Of a stretch of 64,000 nucleotides of DNA, positions 34,166 through 43,399 are shown piece after piece. This stretch comes from Cytophagaceae bacterium (GTDB lineage: Bacteria > Bacteroidota > Bacteroidia > Cytophagales > JAIYAX01). Positions within the stretch are counted from its first letter, which is position 1. Every line of letters starts with the position of its first letter. The stretch is from contig JAIYAX010000018.1 in assembly GCA_027488815.1 (NCBI GenBank), positions 53,878 to 117,877 of the forward strand. Direction: 5' to 3'. Below the pieces are notes generated by a model, which did no database searches, was not told the origin of the DNA, and saw only the letters and a program-made list of their open reading frames with translations. A program made the position numbers and the translations under genes.

Positions 34166-36053
34166 AGATCGCTTCTGAAGCATGTTTATTCATGGCTGAT
34201 TGCCAAAGGTATGGACTTAAGGAAATCCAGGCTTGCTCCCCTTCCAGAAAGCTAACATCAGGCCGATTGATCACCTCCAGTACCTTTAAGCGTGTGGCAT
34301 TCGGCTGGATCAAACTACTTTGCTCAAAGGTTTTGCTGTGAACCATTTCTAACAACCACTCCTTCCAGGGGCCTTTCATCCATTCCACTATGGGGGTGTT
34401 AAATCCTATTTTAGACGTTCTGTTGACAATCGACTCCGGCATGATGTCTCTTAAAGCATCTCTTACCAAAGCTTTAGTGTATCCCTTTCGGACCTTGCTT
34501 TGCCAGGGCAACGAAAAAAGAAAAGTTACCAGTCTGTAGTCCATGAAGGGCATCCGTATCTCCACCCCCGCAGCCATGCTGTATCGGTCATAGTTTCGCA
34601 GCAGTGTCGGAAGGATGGTCTCATGAACCAATTCATAGAGGTAAGAATTCAATTCTCCCCAATGTCCTTTTTCGGCCTGCTCAGGAGGGTTCATGCCCAT
34701 AACCGATCGCATGATCCATTTCATTGCCCCAAGATGACCTCCATGCCGTTTTTGCTGAAAGGCCCAGTAATCGCTCCAGTCTGCCGGGTCATGCTCCAAT
34801 CCGGAGCCTTTCACCGCCCGAAGTCCGTTTCTTGTTTGAAGCAGGTCCTTGATTAGCCTAAAATCAGCTCCTGCATCATCAAATGCCTTGTAAATATCTT
34901 CCCCATATCCACAAAAAAGCTCATCTGCCCCATGTCCATCCAGCGTCACCCTTACCCCGGACTGCCTAACAGCAGAGTACAATTGCATCATCGGGCTTGG
35001 GCTGGTAAGGTATAATTCTTCCTGCAAATAAAGCTGCCTGAGTAAGGTGTCTGGATTCAGGTCGGGTTTGATCTCGATCAGCGTTGACGGAATACCCAGA
35101 TATTGAGTTACCTGATGGGCATAAAGGCTTTCATCAAGAAAAGTGCCCGGAAATGAAGCGACAAAAGCATGTTGCCACTGTTCAGATACTCGTTCACCCG
35201 GATGCTGACGCCCAATCGCTGCCATGGCACAGATAGTGGCTGAAGAGTCAAGGCCACCGCTAAGTGCGGTTCCGATCGGAACATCTGAACGCATTCTAAT
35301 GTGACAGGCATCTATGAAAAGGGATTTGAATTCTTCGACCTGCTCTTCATAACACCCGGGAACGCTTCGTAAATGATCTCTGGTATTCCAGAAACGTCTG
35401 GGTTCAACCCGCTTGTTTTTGGTACTCATCAAAGCGACTGACCCGGCAGGAAACCTCGAAATCCCTTCTACCAGACACTTATCCGTTGACTCATAGCTCA
35501 TTAAATGACTCGCACACCAATGAAAATGAGTTGAAGGCCGAACTTCCGGCAGATAGGGATAAAGCGCCTTCATCTCCGAGGCAAAGACAATGCCTTCGTG
35601 GGTGTAGGTGTAAAACAGCGGTTTTTTTCCAAATCGATCCCGGCTGATCAACAGATTCTTTTCCTTGCTGTCCCAAATGGCCATGGCCCACATACCATTC
35701 ATTTTCAACAAGAACGCTTCTCCCCAATGCCTGTAAGCCTCCAGGATCACTTCGGTATCTGACTGGCTTAAAAATCTTGCTCCTTTCCCTTCAAGTTCTT
35801 TGCGCAGCTCTGTGAAGTTGTAAATCTCCCCGTTAAAAACGATGGCATAGCGATGATCATGTGACCACATCGGCTGGGCAGCCTGTGCGCTAAGGTCAAT
35901 AATGGATAACCGACGGTGCCCCAAGCTGATTTCCGATTCAGCATCATGGTAAATTCCTTCCCCATCAGGGCCCCGATGTTGCAAGCTTTGGAGCGCCCTT
36001 TGAAAGCGAACCTGATTCTGATCTGCTGGAAAACTTAGTAAAATGCCGCACAT
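34158..36053 (-). CDS. asnB: Glutamine-hydrolysing amidotransferase, asparagine synthase family (copy 2)
   Basis: The 631-residue protein starts MCGILLSF with Cys2 for glutamine hydrolysis and continues LQHRGPDGEGIY and LGHRRLSIIDLS. The synthetase half has TALSGGLDSSATICAM as the pyrophosphatase loop and VTLDGHGADELFCGYGE. Catalytic residues are all present. It is a distant paralogue of the copies at 17-19 and 47-49 kb rather than a recent duplicate. Its insertion between glycosyltransferase genes points to amidation of a sugar acid in this polymer. The gene lies 9 bases after the GT8 gene. Confidence 0.9.
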   Translation of the reverse strand: MCGILLSFPADQNQVRFQRALQSLQHRGPDGEGIYHDAESEISLGHRRLSIIDLSAQAAQPMWSHDHRYAIVFNGEIYNFTELRKELEGKGARFLSQSDTEVILEAYRHWGEAFLLKMNGMWAMAIWDSKEKNLLISRDRFGKKPLFYTYTHEGIVFASEMKALYPYLPEVRPSTHFHWCASHLMSYESTDKCLVEGISRFPAGSVALMSTKNKRVEPRRFWNTRDHLRSVPGCYEEQVEEFKSLFIDACHIRMRSDVPIGTALSGGLDSSATICAMAAIGRQHPGERVSEQWQHAFVASFPGTFLDESLYAHQVTQYLGIPSTLIEIKPDLNPDTLLRQLYLQEELYLTSPSPMMQLYSAVRQSGVRVTLDGHGADELFCGYGEDIYKAFDDAGADFRLIKDLLQTRNGLRAVKGSGLEHDPADWSDYWAFQQKRHGGHLGAMKWIMRSVMGMNPPEQAEKGHWGELNSYLYELVHETILPTLLRNYDRYSMAAGVEIRMPFMDYRLVTFLFSLPWQSKVRKGYTKALVRDALRDIMPESIVNRTSKIGFNTPIVEWMKGPWKEWLLEMVHSKTFEQSSLIQPNATRLKVLEVINRPDVSFLEGEQAWISLSPYLWQSAMNKHASEAIYA

Positions 36054-36062
36054 ATCTGGTTG

Positions 36063-36896
36063 TCAGTTTTCCTGTTCTGCAGGTGCCCATGGCCCATTCT
36101 CCAAGACCTTGCGGAAGGCTTCTTTCCAGGGATGCTGTGTACCGGGCAGCCAGGGTTTTGAGCCACCGGTAAAGTGAACCACATGCGGGTGATTTCGAAT
36201 CAACTCAAACTCTGTTTCGCTGATACCTAATTGCTGGGGACCATATGCCGGAAGAAAAAAGATCTCTTGAGCATTCAGTTGATACGGCAGCTTATGCCAT
36301 TTTCCTTGAAACAAATAATTGAGCACATCCTGGTCCCAAAAGGTAATTCGGTCGGCGGATGTTTTTAGAAACTCTGCTGCCTTTTGAGTGATGTTTTCCG
36401 TTCTCCAAAACTCGAGGTTAATCATCATCAGTCCGGCATTGAAATAGTCAAACTCAGGCTGCATCCCCAGATTTTGTTTAAAGGCTTTACTGATCAAAGG
36501 GTTCTCAACTGCCAAAAGGCCATGGCGAGCGAGTGGGATTTTCCAAAGCAAATCAATGGGACGGCAAATCAGCATATCTGAATCGAGGAAAAGCACCTGA
36601 TCTTCATCTCCGGGCAATATTTCCGGAATAAGCAGACGGAAATAGGTGGCTAGTGAAACATGGTGACTGACCGGTGCACTGGCCAAAATTTCAGGGCTCA
36701 AACTGCAAATAACCGCCTGATGACCTCGGAAATGAATGAATTCAGAAAGTTTGGTAAGCTCATTGGTTGTACAGGTGCTTAGGATGTACACCTTAAATCG
36801 ATCTGCAGGATGCTGATCAAACAAGGAACTCAGCATCACCCCGCACCAGGGCTCATAGGCTTTATCGATGGTGACCACTATGGAATGATCAGCCAT
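36063..36896 (-). CDS. GT8 glycosyltransferase
   Basis: The 277-residue GT-A enzyme has all GT8 landmarks: SIVVTIDKAYEPWCGVML at the start, the metal-binding DxD in QVLFLDSDMLICRPI, the DQDVLNYLFQGKW region and the final VVHFTGGSKPW, whose His completes metal binding. Family members such as LgtC and RfaJ are retaining galactosyl- or glucosyl-transferases using UDP-sugars. It should add a hexose to the surface glycan. Its start overlaps the upstream methyltransferase stop by 8 bases. Confidence 0.92.
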   Translation of the reverse strand: MADHSIVVTIDKAYEPWCGVMLSSLFDQHPADRFKVYILSTCTTNELTKLSEFIHFRGHQAVICSLSPEILASAPVSHHVSLATYFRLLIPEILPGDEDQVLFLDSDMLICRPIDLLWKIPLARHGLLAVENPLISKAFKQNLGMQPEFDYFNAGLMMINLEFWRTENITQKAAEFLKTSADRITFWDQDVLNYLFQGKWHKLPYQLNAQEIFFLPAYGPQQLGISETEFELIRNHPHVVHFTGGSKPWLPGTQHPWKEAFRKVLENGPWAPAEQEN

Positions 36897-37608
36897 TCAA
36901 ACGCTTTAACAAGGCAATATTGGATAAATACAAGGGGCTATGTACCCCAGCTAGCTGATATATTTTACCGGATTGTAAAACCGAGAGCAATTTCTTTAAT
37001 CCCAAGCTCAACAAGCGGTAGTACAATCTATTTATTAGAGTACGGGCATTGGAATAAAGGGTAAGATTAGCCAAAACAGTCCCCAGCACTTCCCAGCCTC
37101 CTCCTGCCTGCTCGATAGAGACTACCTCAAATCCATACCGCTTGGCATAAGCCTCTATGGCAAAACCTGTGGGCCTCCAGTAATCATGCGGCACTTCATG
37201 TGGCTGGTAAATGAATGGTGCTGTCATCAACAGATATGCTCCGGGCTTGCAAAGAAGCGACAGGTTAGAAAATGCAGCAGGCCAGTCAGCTACATGTTCC
37301 ATCACCTCTGTAAGCAGCACAAGGTCAAAAGGTTCCACAGCACTGATTTCAGCCTGAAGAGGTTTATCAATCGCCTGAATAAAGTCAGTGCTGAGCCCCG
37401 ACTGAACCTCATGATCCATTGAAAAATACTGCCAACCTCTATGCTCAATTTTCGCACGTAAAGGCTGCCCCCCTGCTCCTACATCCAAAACCCTCTTAAC
37501 CTCCTTCAACTCCGCTCGGTCCAAAAGTGCCGCTATGCGGTTGCGCAGCAAGGGAACAATGAAATGCTCCTGAGGGTACAAGGATTGATATTCAGACCGG
37601 CGCATCAA
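36889..37608 (-). CDS. SAM-dependent methyltransferase
   Basis: The 239-residue protein has the SAM loop VLDVGAGGQPLRAKI, the acidic strand YFSMDHEVQSG, the motif IV strand FDLVLLTEVMEHVADW, and CKPGAYLLMTAPFIYQPHEV. It belongs to the Methyltransf_11/23 class. The preceding helices and the C-terminal basic tail are as usual. The target is inferred from context to be a glycan or glycolipid. It is coupled by 4-8-base overlaps to both neighbours. Confidence 0.85.
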   Translation of the reverse strand: MMRRSEYQSLYPQEHFIVPLLRNRIAALLDRAELKEVKRVLDVGAGGQPLRAKIEHRGWQYFSMDHEVQSGLSTDFIQAIDKPLQAEISAVEPFDLVLLTEVMEHVADWPAAFSNLSLLCKPGAYLLMTAPFIYQPHEVPHDYWRPTGFAIEAYAKRYGFEVVSIEQAGGGWEVLGTVLANLTLYSNARTLINRLYYRLLSLGLKKLLSVLQSGKIYQLAGVHSPLYLSNIALLKRLNG

Positions 37609-38519
37609 CCTTTCTTACTAAATGTGGCTGCCAGATTTCTGCCTTGCATCCCCGTCCAATCGGCCCAAAGTATCCAAAACCTTTTGGGCAAAACGTTAAA
37701 AAATAACCAGCCAAAGGGGGCTGTTCTTTTGTACCGCCGGTAAGCGGAGAGATACGCTTTGATCTCGTCGATGCTAAGTGGCTCGGTTTTGACCTCTTTC
37801 AATTTCATTTCCGGCAGGGCCTCCTCTAATGCTGTGGCTGCCTGCACGTTCCAAAGGCCCTGATGGTGAGGGGGAAGATTCAGGGTGTGGTAAATGTCAC
37901 AGCCGTACAAATAGGGTGTGTTATTGGGAACCGCAAAAATGACCTGTCCACCTGGCTTTAGTGCTTTGAGTACAGAACGGAGAAAGGTTAAAGGCTGAGC
38001 GATATGTTCCAGAACCTGAAAAAAACAAATGACATCGTATTGGTTTTCATGCTTCTGTGCATGCTGGTCAATGCTTTCTGAAAAACAGGGAATTCCCCGC
38101 TCACGAACAGCAGCACTTTGGCTTTCTCCCAGCTCAAGGCCCATCACTTCTGCATCTTTCTCCTTTTTAAGGGCATGAAGAAAATCGCCCGCACCACAAC
38201 CGATTTCCAACACCTTTGATTTTGGATCGATATGCTTCATGGCAAAGACATACTCCCATTTCCAAACAGGGTAATAGCTTGATTTAGTTGCCAGTTGAAC
38301 ATAAAACTGCTCGTCACCCTCGATTACCGGATGGTAAAACCGATAGTTACTTTGCTCGCATCGGTAAACCTTAAGCTCTTCGGCTTCATGGAGTTCAGGT
38401 ATTTCAATTCCCAGATCCTCCCGGTATTGTTTTCTGACTTTTGCCCAGGGGATAGACAGTTCAGCGAACGCCTTTTTTTGAGGGAATAAAGGGGAGGAAA
38501 GAGTAGCTGATTTATCCAA
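37605..38519 (-). CDS. SAM-dependent methyltransferase
   Basis: The 304-residue protein has an N-terminal substrate-cap region with YRCEQSNYRFYHPVIEGDEQ, then the SAM motif VLEIGCGAGDFLHALKKEK, the acidic strand VMGLELGESQSAAV, and FFQVLEHIAQPLTFLRSVLK with ALKPGGQVIFAVPNN. It is a Methyltransf_23-type enzyme frequent in capsule and O-antigen loci. C-terminal helices are basic. It overlaps the neighbours by 4 and 8 bases, so co-translation is likely. Confidence 0.88.
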   Translation of the reverse strand: MDKSATLSSPLFPQKKAFAELSIPWAKVRKQYREDLGIEIPELHEAEELKVYRCEQSNYRFYHPVIEGDEQFYVQLATKSSYYPVWKWEYVFAMKHIDPKSKVLEIGCGAGDFLHALKKEKDAEVMGLELGESQSAAVRERGIPCFSESIDQHAQKHENQYDVICFFQVLEHIAQPLTFLRSVLKALKPGGQVIFAVPNNTPYLYGCDIYHTLNLPPHHQGLWNVQAATALEEALPEMKLKEVKTEPLSIDEIKAYLSAYRRYKRTAPFGWLFFNVLPKRFWILWADWTGMQGRNLAATFSKKG

Positions 38520-39213
38520 TAGCTTCCTGAAATGGAAAAGGTTCGTTTTTAATCAGGTAAGCCACCCCCTCAGAAGTACACCTGATCCTATCGGTTACTT
38601 TATGAGCAGAGAAATAATCATAGCAAGCCCTGATGCATCCTTCCCAGGCATAATAATCATCCAGAATGACCAATCCTCCGCTGACTACTCTGGGGTACAG
38701 ATGTTCCAAACAAGTGTAAGTAGAATCATACCAGTCTCCATCAAGGCGCAAAAGAGCAATGGGAAAATCGGGCAGTACAGGTAGACTGTCCTTAAACCAA
38801 CCCTGATGAATTTGAAAGTGTTCAACACCTGATAAGCGCATGGCCTCCCGTGCGTACATCTGCTCTGCCTTACAGTTGTCAAAATACCAAAGATCCTTAC
38901 GCTCTTGCCATTGCTTTGCCCATGGCCCATCTGCGTCGGTCACTGGTGGCAGACCTTCAAAGCTGTCCAGCAGATGATACGTTCTGCGATTGCCCAGCAA
39001 TTCAGCCAATGCAGCCGACATGCCTCCTTTCCAAACGCCACACTCCACCACTGCTCCACTCACTTCAGGGCTAACCATTCTTTGCGCCAACTCCAGGTTA
39101 GAGCAAAACACCTTCTCCGGGATCATGGTGAAGTCACGGTACTTCTGGTACAAAACCTGAAAAGGGCTCTGCGGCTCAGCTTTCTTTTTGCCGATCAGAG
39201 CTCGGAAATTTCC
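38512..39213 (-). CDS. TylF/MycF-family sugar O-methyltransferase
   Basis: I prefer the ATG at 39213 (MGNFRALIGKKK, 233 residues), which overlaps the ABC-ATPase gene by 19 bases; an upstream ATG at 39255 would overlap it by 61. The protein has VVECGVWKGGMSAALAELL, LLDSFEGLPPVTDADGPW, the metal-binding LLRLDGDWYDSTYTCLEHL and ILDDYYAWEGCIRACYDYF. These are the features of the Mg-dependent macrocin/mycinamicin sugar methyltransferases. It should methylate a sugar hydroxyl, possibly the chain end next to the exporter, as in ABC-dependent O-antigens that are capped by methylation; that role is inference. Confidence 0.85.
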   Translation of the reverse strand, partial: GNFRALIGKKKAEPQSPFQVLYQKYRDFTMIPEKVFCSNLELAQRMVSPEVSGAVVECGVWKGGMSAALAELLGNRRTYHLLDSFEGLPPVTDADGPWAKQWQERKDLWYFDNCKAEQMYAREAMRLSGVEHFQIHQGWFKDSLPVLPDFPIALLRLDGDWYDSTYTCLEHLYPRVVSGGLVILDDYYAWEGCIRACYDYFSAHKVTDRIRCTSEGVAYLIKNEPFPFQEAIG

Positions 39214-40406
39214 CATGAAAACGTTTCGGTGTATTTGCAGCTTCCGGGCTGCCATTGATACTCTTCTCTGAACTGATCATGCATTTCTACCCGAAAAGGA
39301 CAGATCCCTTCAAGGCTTTCCAAAAGCTCCTTGTCCCTACTGCTGCCCAGATAGGTAAACAAGGAATAGGATCCCATGTACAGCCTTAAATGAGGGATTT
39401 TGCAACGAAGCAGATAGGTGCCTTCTTTCCGGAAAAAGGCCTGCTCACTGTCAAAAACCCAGGCGTGCACCACTTTCCCTTCGGTTTCATCCACAATCTG
39501 AAAAGAGAAAGAAGCAGCACCAACAGGATGAGGTGTGTACAAGGTAAACTCAAGCTCAAGGGCTTGTCCGTTAAAAGTTACCGCCTGAGGGGCTGAGGTA
39601 AGCACCTTTGCCTCCATCAGGCAAGGTTTATCTGGTTTCCCGGAGGCCCGGTATACACTTTCTGATGATTTTCCGGATTGCAAGTAGCGCTGAATGACCT
39701 GTGATGTGTCGCCTGTAAACTCCAATTGACCGCTGTTCAAAAGCATGGCTTTCGTACACAATCCGCTTACTGCCGACATGTTATGGCTTACAAATAGTAC
39801 AGTCCTTCCCTGATCACGGCTTACCTCGCCCATTTTCCCCAGGCATTTTTTCTGGAACTCCGCATCCCCTACCGCCAAAACCTCATCAATAATCAGGATC
39901 TCAGTCTCCAGGTGCGCAGCCACGGCAAAGGCCAGTCGTACATACATGCCGGAGCTGTAGTATTTCACAGGCGTATCAATGAAGCGGCTTACTCCGGAGA
40001 ACGCCACTATCTCGTCAAATCTGGACTTGATTTCCTGGCGCTTCATGCCCAAAATGGTGCCATTGAGGTAGATGTTTTCACGCCCGCTGAGCTCAGGATG
40101 AAAGCCGGTGCCCACTTCAAGTATGGAAGAAACCCTGCCCGTCATCGATACATGGCCGGTATCCGGACGTGTAATTCTGGAAAGTACCTTCAGCAGGGTG
40201 CTCTTGCCTGCACCATTCCTGCCCACAATACCCAGAACAGTTCCTTGCTCCACTTCAAAGCTGACTTCTTTGAGTGCCTGAAAGGTTTCCCGGGAATTGG
40301 AGCTGCCTTTTGAGCTGAACAGTTCACGCAGACTCATGGAGTTCTGCTTACCTAACTGATAGGTTTTACTAATCTTCTCTGCCTGTATGACGATAGGCTT
40401 CCCCAC
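39195..40406 (-). CDS. wzt: ABC transporter ATPase for polysaccharide export (Wzt type)
   Basis: The 403-residue protein has a nucleotide-binding domain with Walker A IVGRNGAGKSTLLKVLSR, signature YYSSGMYVRLAFAVAAHLE and Walker B ILIIDEVLAVGDAEFQKK. The Q-loop lies at GTGFHPELSGREN. From about residue 245 a beta-sandwich Wzt C-terminal domain follows (LEFTLYTPHPVGAASFSFQI and VVHAWVFDSEQAFF), which in the best known systems binds the modified end of the glycan before export. The presence of this domain suggests export of a chain with a non-reducing-end cap. The permease gene adjoins with a 1-base overlap. Confidence 0.93.
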   Translation of the reverse strand: MGKPIVIQAEKISKTYQLGKQNSMSLRELFSSKGSSNSRETFQALKEVSFEVEQGTVLGIVGRNGAGKSTLLKVLSRITRPDTGHVSMTGRVSSILEVGTGFHPELSGRENIYLNGTILGMKRQEIKSRFDEIVAFSGVSRFIDTPVKYYSSGMYVRLAFAVAAHLETEILIIDEVLAVGDAEFQKKCLGKMGEVSRDQGRTVLFVSHNMSAVSGLCTKAMLLNSGQLEFTGDTSQVIQRYLQSGKSSESVYRASGKPDKPCLMEAKVLTSAPQAVTFNGQALELEFTLYTPHPVGAASFSFQIVDETEGKVVHAWVFDSEQAFFRKEGTYLLRCKIPHLRLYMGSYSLFTYLGSSRDKELLESLEGICPFRVEMHDQFREEYQWQPGSCKYTETFSWEISEL

Positions 40407-41218
40407 TATAGTAAGTCGGCTATTTTATGCTCCACTCTTTTGAAATAAACCAATCCACTGATCAACAGCAGAACCGCAACGGATACCGAAATCCAAACCA
40501 AAGGATTGAGCATAGGCTCTCCCAACAGGGCCCACCGCCCGGCCTCGATTACTCCGGCCATGGGGTTGATGAAATAAAATACACGAAACTTCTCAGGGAT
40601 CAATGAAGAGGGATAACCAACCGGGGTGAGGTACAGGCCAAACTGAACCATGAACGGGACGAGTTGAAGAAAATCCCGGTATCGGATGGAAAGGGCGCTA
40701 ACCCACAATCCTATGCCCATGGCAGCGGTGATTCCGGCAACAAAAACCAACGGAAACCAAAGGGCCTGCCATCCCGGAGTAAATCCATACCAAATCATCA
40801 TCAGCAGAAGCAGGATCAAATTGACCCCTGCATCAACCAAAGGAGTAATGGCTTTGGAGAGCGGCACAATAAGCCTCGGGAAATAAATCTTGTTAATCAT
40901 GCCTGCGGCATTGACTATGGCATTGCCTGACTGTGAAAAGACACTGGCAAAATACATCCAGAGGCTCATGCCACTTAACGCAAAAAGAGGATAGGGAACA
41001 GCTCCGGTCTCCACTTTCACGGCCAATCCAAATACCAGCACAAAAACCAAAAGGGTGCTGAGTGGTTGCAGCAAAGCCCAGGCAAAACCCAAAAAGGTTT
41101 GCGCATAACGAACCTTTAGATCACGCTGAGCCAACACCACAAACAGGTCTCTGTAGCGCCATAACTCTTTCAAGTCAAGCAGCTTACCTTGTTTGCTGTC
41201 GATAATTTGATGCTCCAA
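40406..41218 (-). CDS. wzm: ABC transporter permease for polysaccharide export (Wzm type)
   Basis: The 270-residue inner-membrane protein has six predicted helices and the ABC-2 layout. It starts with a cytoplasmic amphipathic segment (LLDLKELWRYRDLFVVLAQR), has RYAQTFLGFAWALLQPLSTL in the first helices, and ends in a basic tail after LLLISGLVYFKRVE. It forms the channel through which the lipid-linked polysaccharide is flipped to the periplasm, powered by the adjacent Wzt-type ATPase. The reading frame is intact and of normal length. Confidence 0.93.
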   Translation of the reverse strand: MEHQIIDSKQGKLLDLKELWRYRDLFVVLAQRDLKVRYAQTFLGFAWALLQPLSTLLVFVLVFGLAVKVETGAVPYPLFALSGMSLWMYFASVFSQSGNAIVNAAGMINKIYFPRLIVPLSKAITPLVDAGVNLILLLLMMIWYGFTPGWQALWFPLVFVAGITAAMGIGLWVSALSIRYRDFLQLVPFMVQFGLYLTPVGYPSSLIPEKFRVFYFINPMAGVIEAGRWALLGEPMLNPLVWISVSVAVLLLISGLVYFKRVEHKIADLL

Positions 41219-41221
41219 ACC

Positions 41222-42169
41222 TTAGCGAATGAGCCTCTGGGCTACTTCCTGCATAAAGTAGCCTTCATATACGGAACGAATTCCTTCCCGAAGACCAATT
41301 CTGGGGCTCCAGCCCATGGATTTCAGCTTGCTCACATCCATGAGCTTGCGGGGAGTGCCATCAGGTTTGCTTTCATCAAACACCAATTGTCCTTCATAGC
41401 CAACTACTTCCCCGATCATCTCTGCCAATGCCCGGATGGACAAATCTTCTCCATAGCCGACATTGACAAACTGTGGGTCTTCGTAATGTTTTAACAGAAA
41501 GTAACAGGCATCTGCCAGATCATCTACATGTAGGAATTCCCGAAGTGGGGAGCCTGTTCCCCAAATCACGACCTGATCGGTTCCGTTTACTTTAGCCTCG
41601 TGAAATTTGCGCAATAGCGCCGGCAATACATGTGATTTCTCCAGATCGAAATTGTCATTGGGACCATATAGGTTGGTCGGCATTGCTGAAATAAACCTTG
41701 ACCCGTATTGGTGATGATAGGCCTCGCACATCTTGATGCCAGCTATTTTGGCGATGGCGTAAGGCTCATTGGTAGGTTCTAAAAAGCCGGAGAGCAGAAA
41801 CTCCTCTTTCAGCGGCTGAGGTGCAAGTTTGGGATAAATGCAACTGGATCCCAGGAAAAGCAATTTTTCCACACCAAAAAGATGCGCCGCATGGATGAGG
41901 TTGCTTTGGATCATCAGGTTGTCGTATAAAAACTCAGCCCGGTAGGTTTTATTGGCCATGATGCCCCCTACTTTGGCAGCGGCCACAACGACATATTGCG
42001 GTTGTTGCTTCTTAAAAAAAGCCTGCACCGCCGCCTGATCTCTCAGGTCGAGCTCCGCTGAACTTGCCTTGATCAAATGCGAATAGCCTTCCGCCTCCAG
42101 CTTTCGGACGATGGCCGAGCCCACCATCCCCCTGTGACCTGCTATGTATATCCGGTCTGATTTATTCAT
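41222..42169 (-). CDS. fcl: GDP-L-fucose synthase
   Basis: The ATG at 42169 ([11 protein letters not shown], 315 residues) is chosen over an in-frame ATG 17 codons upstream that lies inside gmd. The NADP-binding motif is [14 protein letters not shown]. The catalytic residues are in [15 protein letters not shown] and [16 protein letters not shown] (YxxxK), and the GDP-sugar region is [13 protein letters not shown]. It epimerises and reduces GDP-4-keto-6-deoxymannose to GDP-L-fucose. It overlaps gmd by 8 bases; together with gmd it supplies the donor for the GT11 fucosyltransferase at 24.4 kb. Confidence 0.95.
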   Translation of the reverse strand: MNKSDRIYIAGHRGMVGSAIVRKLEAEGYSHLIKASSAELDLRDQAAVQAFFKKQQPQYVVVAAAKVGGIMANKTYRAEFLYDNLMIQSNLIHAAHLFGVEKLLFLGSSCIYPKLAPQPLKEEFLLSGFLEPTNEPYAIAKIAGIKMCEAYHHQYGSRFISAMPTNLYGPNDNFDLEKSHVLPALLRKFHEAKVNGTDQVVIWGTGSPLREFLHVDDLADACYFLLKHYEDPQFVNVGYGEDLSIRALAEMIGEVVGYEGQLVFDESKPDGTPRKLMDVSKLKSMGWSPRIGLREGIRSVYEGYFMQEVAQRLIR

Positions 42170-43286
42170 TGTAATGCATGATTTTATGGCCGCTTTGGTG
42201 CAGGAGCAGGTCTCTCTCAAACAGTCTTAGATCTGAACTTACCATGTCTTTCACCAGGCTATTAAGGTCATGCATTGGCTTCCATCCCAATTGTGTTTTC
42301 GCTTTGGTTGGGTCACCGATCAGCAATTCAACTTCGGTAGGGCGATAATATTTGGGATCAACACAAACCACTTCTTTACCCTCAGGTAGCTTAAACTTGC
42401 CTGTGCAGCTTTTCACCCGGCCTATTTCCTGCTCCTCAGAGCCGCTGAAGGTCAACTCAATATCTAATTCAGCAAAGGCCATTCGCACAAAATCCCTGAC
42501 TTCAGTAGTCACCCCGGTGGCAATCACAAAGTCCTCCGCCTTGTCCTGCTGCAACATCAGCCACATGGCTTCGATGTAATCCCGGGCATGTCCCCAGTCA
42601 CGCTTGGCATTGAGGTTACCTAAGTATAGTTTGTCTTGCAAACCCAGGGCAATACGGGCAGCAGCACGGGTGATTTTGCGGGTTACAAAGGTCTCACCAC
42701 GCATCGGAGACTCATGGTTGAACAGGATGCCATTGCAGGCGTACATGTCATAAGCCTCCCGGTAGTTCACCGTGATCCAATAGGCATAAAGCTTGGCAAC
42801 TCCGTAGGGTGAACGTGGGTAAAAGGGTGTTTTTTCGCTCTGGGGAACCTCCTGAACCAAGCCGTAAAGCTCAGAGGTAGAGGCCTGATAAATTCGGGTT
42901 TTCTGAGTCAAACCCAGCAGCCTTACGGCCTCCAGAATTCTTAGAGTACCGATACCATCCGCATTAGCCGTATACTCAGGTTCGTCAAAACTGACTTTGA
43001 CATGGCTCATGGCCCCCAGGTTGTAAATCTCATCCGGCTGCACCTCTTGTACAATTCGGATGATGTTCGTTGAGTCGGTCAGGTCACCGTAGTGCAGTTT
43101 CAGCTTCACATTGGGCTCATGAGGATCCTGGTACAGGTGATCGATACGGTCGGTATTGAACAGGGAACTACGTCGCTTGATGCCATGCACTTCGTATCCT
43201 TTTTGAAGTAAAAACTCAGCCAAATAGGCGCCATCCTGGCCGGTCACTCCCGTGATAAGAGCTACTTTTTTCATTTTTGTGGTCAT
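42162..43286 (-). CDS. gmd: GDP-mannose 4,6-dehydratase
   Basis: The 374-residue protein has the NADP motif [38 protein letters not shown], the catalytic [14 protein letters not shown] and [20 protein letters not shown] (YxxxK), and [18 protein letters not shown], all diagnostic of Gmd. It turns GDP-mannose into GDP-4-keto-6-deoxymannose. The start could be 43286 or the ATG at 43274 (MKKVALITG). It is the first sugar-nucleotide gene of the locus, after a 113-base gap that may hold a promoter. Confidence 0.96.
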   Translation of the reverse strand: MTTKMKKVALITGVTGQDGAYLAEFLLQKGYEVHGIKRRSSLFNTDRIDHLYQDPHEPNVKLKLHYGDLTDSTNIIRIVQEVQPDEIYNLGAMSHVKVSFDEPEYTANADGIGTLRILEAVRLLGLTQKTRIYQASTSELYGLVQEVPQSEKTPFYPRSPYGVAKLYAYWITVNYREAYDMYACNGILFNHESPMRGETFVTRKITRAAARIALGLQDKLYLGNLNAKRDWGHARDYIEAMWLMLQQDKAEDFVIATGVTTEVRDFVRMAFAELDIELTFSGSEEQEIGRVKSCTGKFKLPEGKEVVCVDPKYYRPTEVELLIGDPTKAKTQLGWKPMHDLNSLVKDMVSSDLRLFERDLLLHQSGHKIMHYNE

Positions 43287-43399
43287 ATAAAAGCCTGCTA
43301 CTTCCCTGATTAGGAATAAGTTAACTTAATAAAATCGGGGTTGGGGAACAGGCATTGAATTTAGCTGCAAACTTAGGATAAAAACAGGGACAAAAGGCC

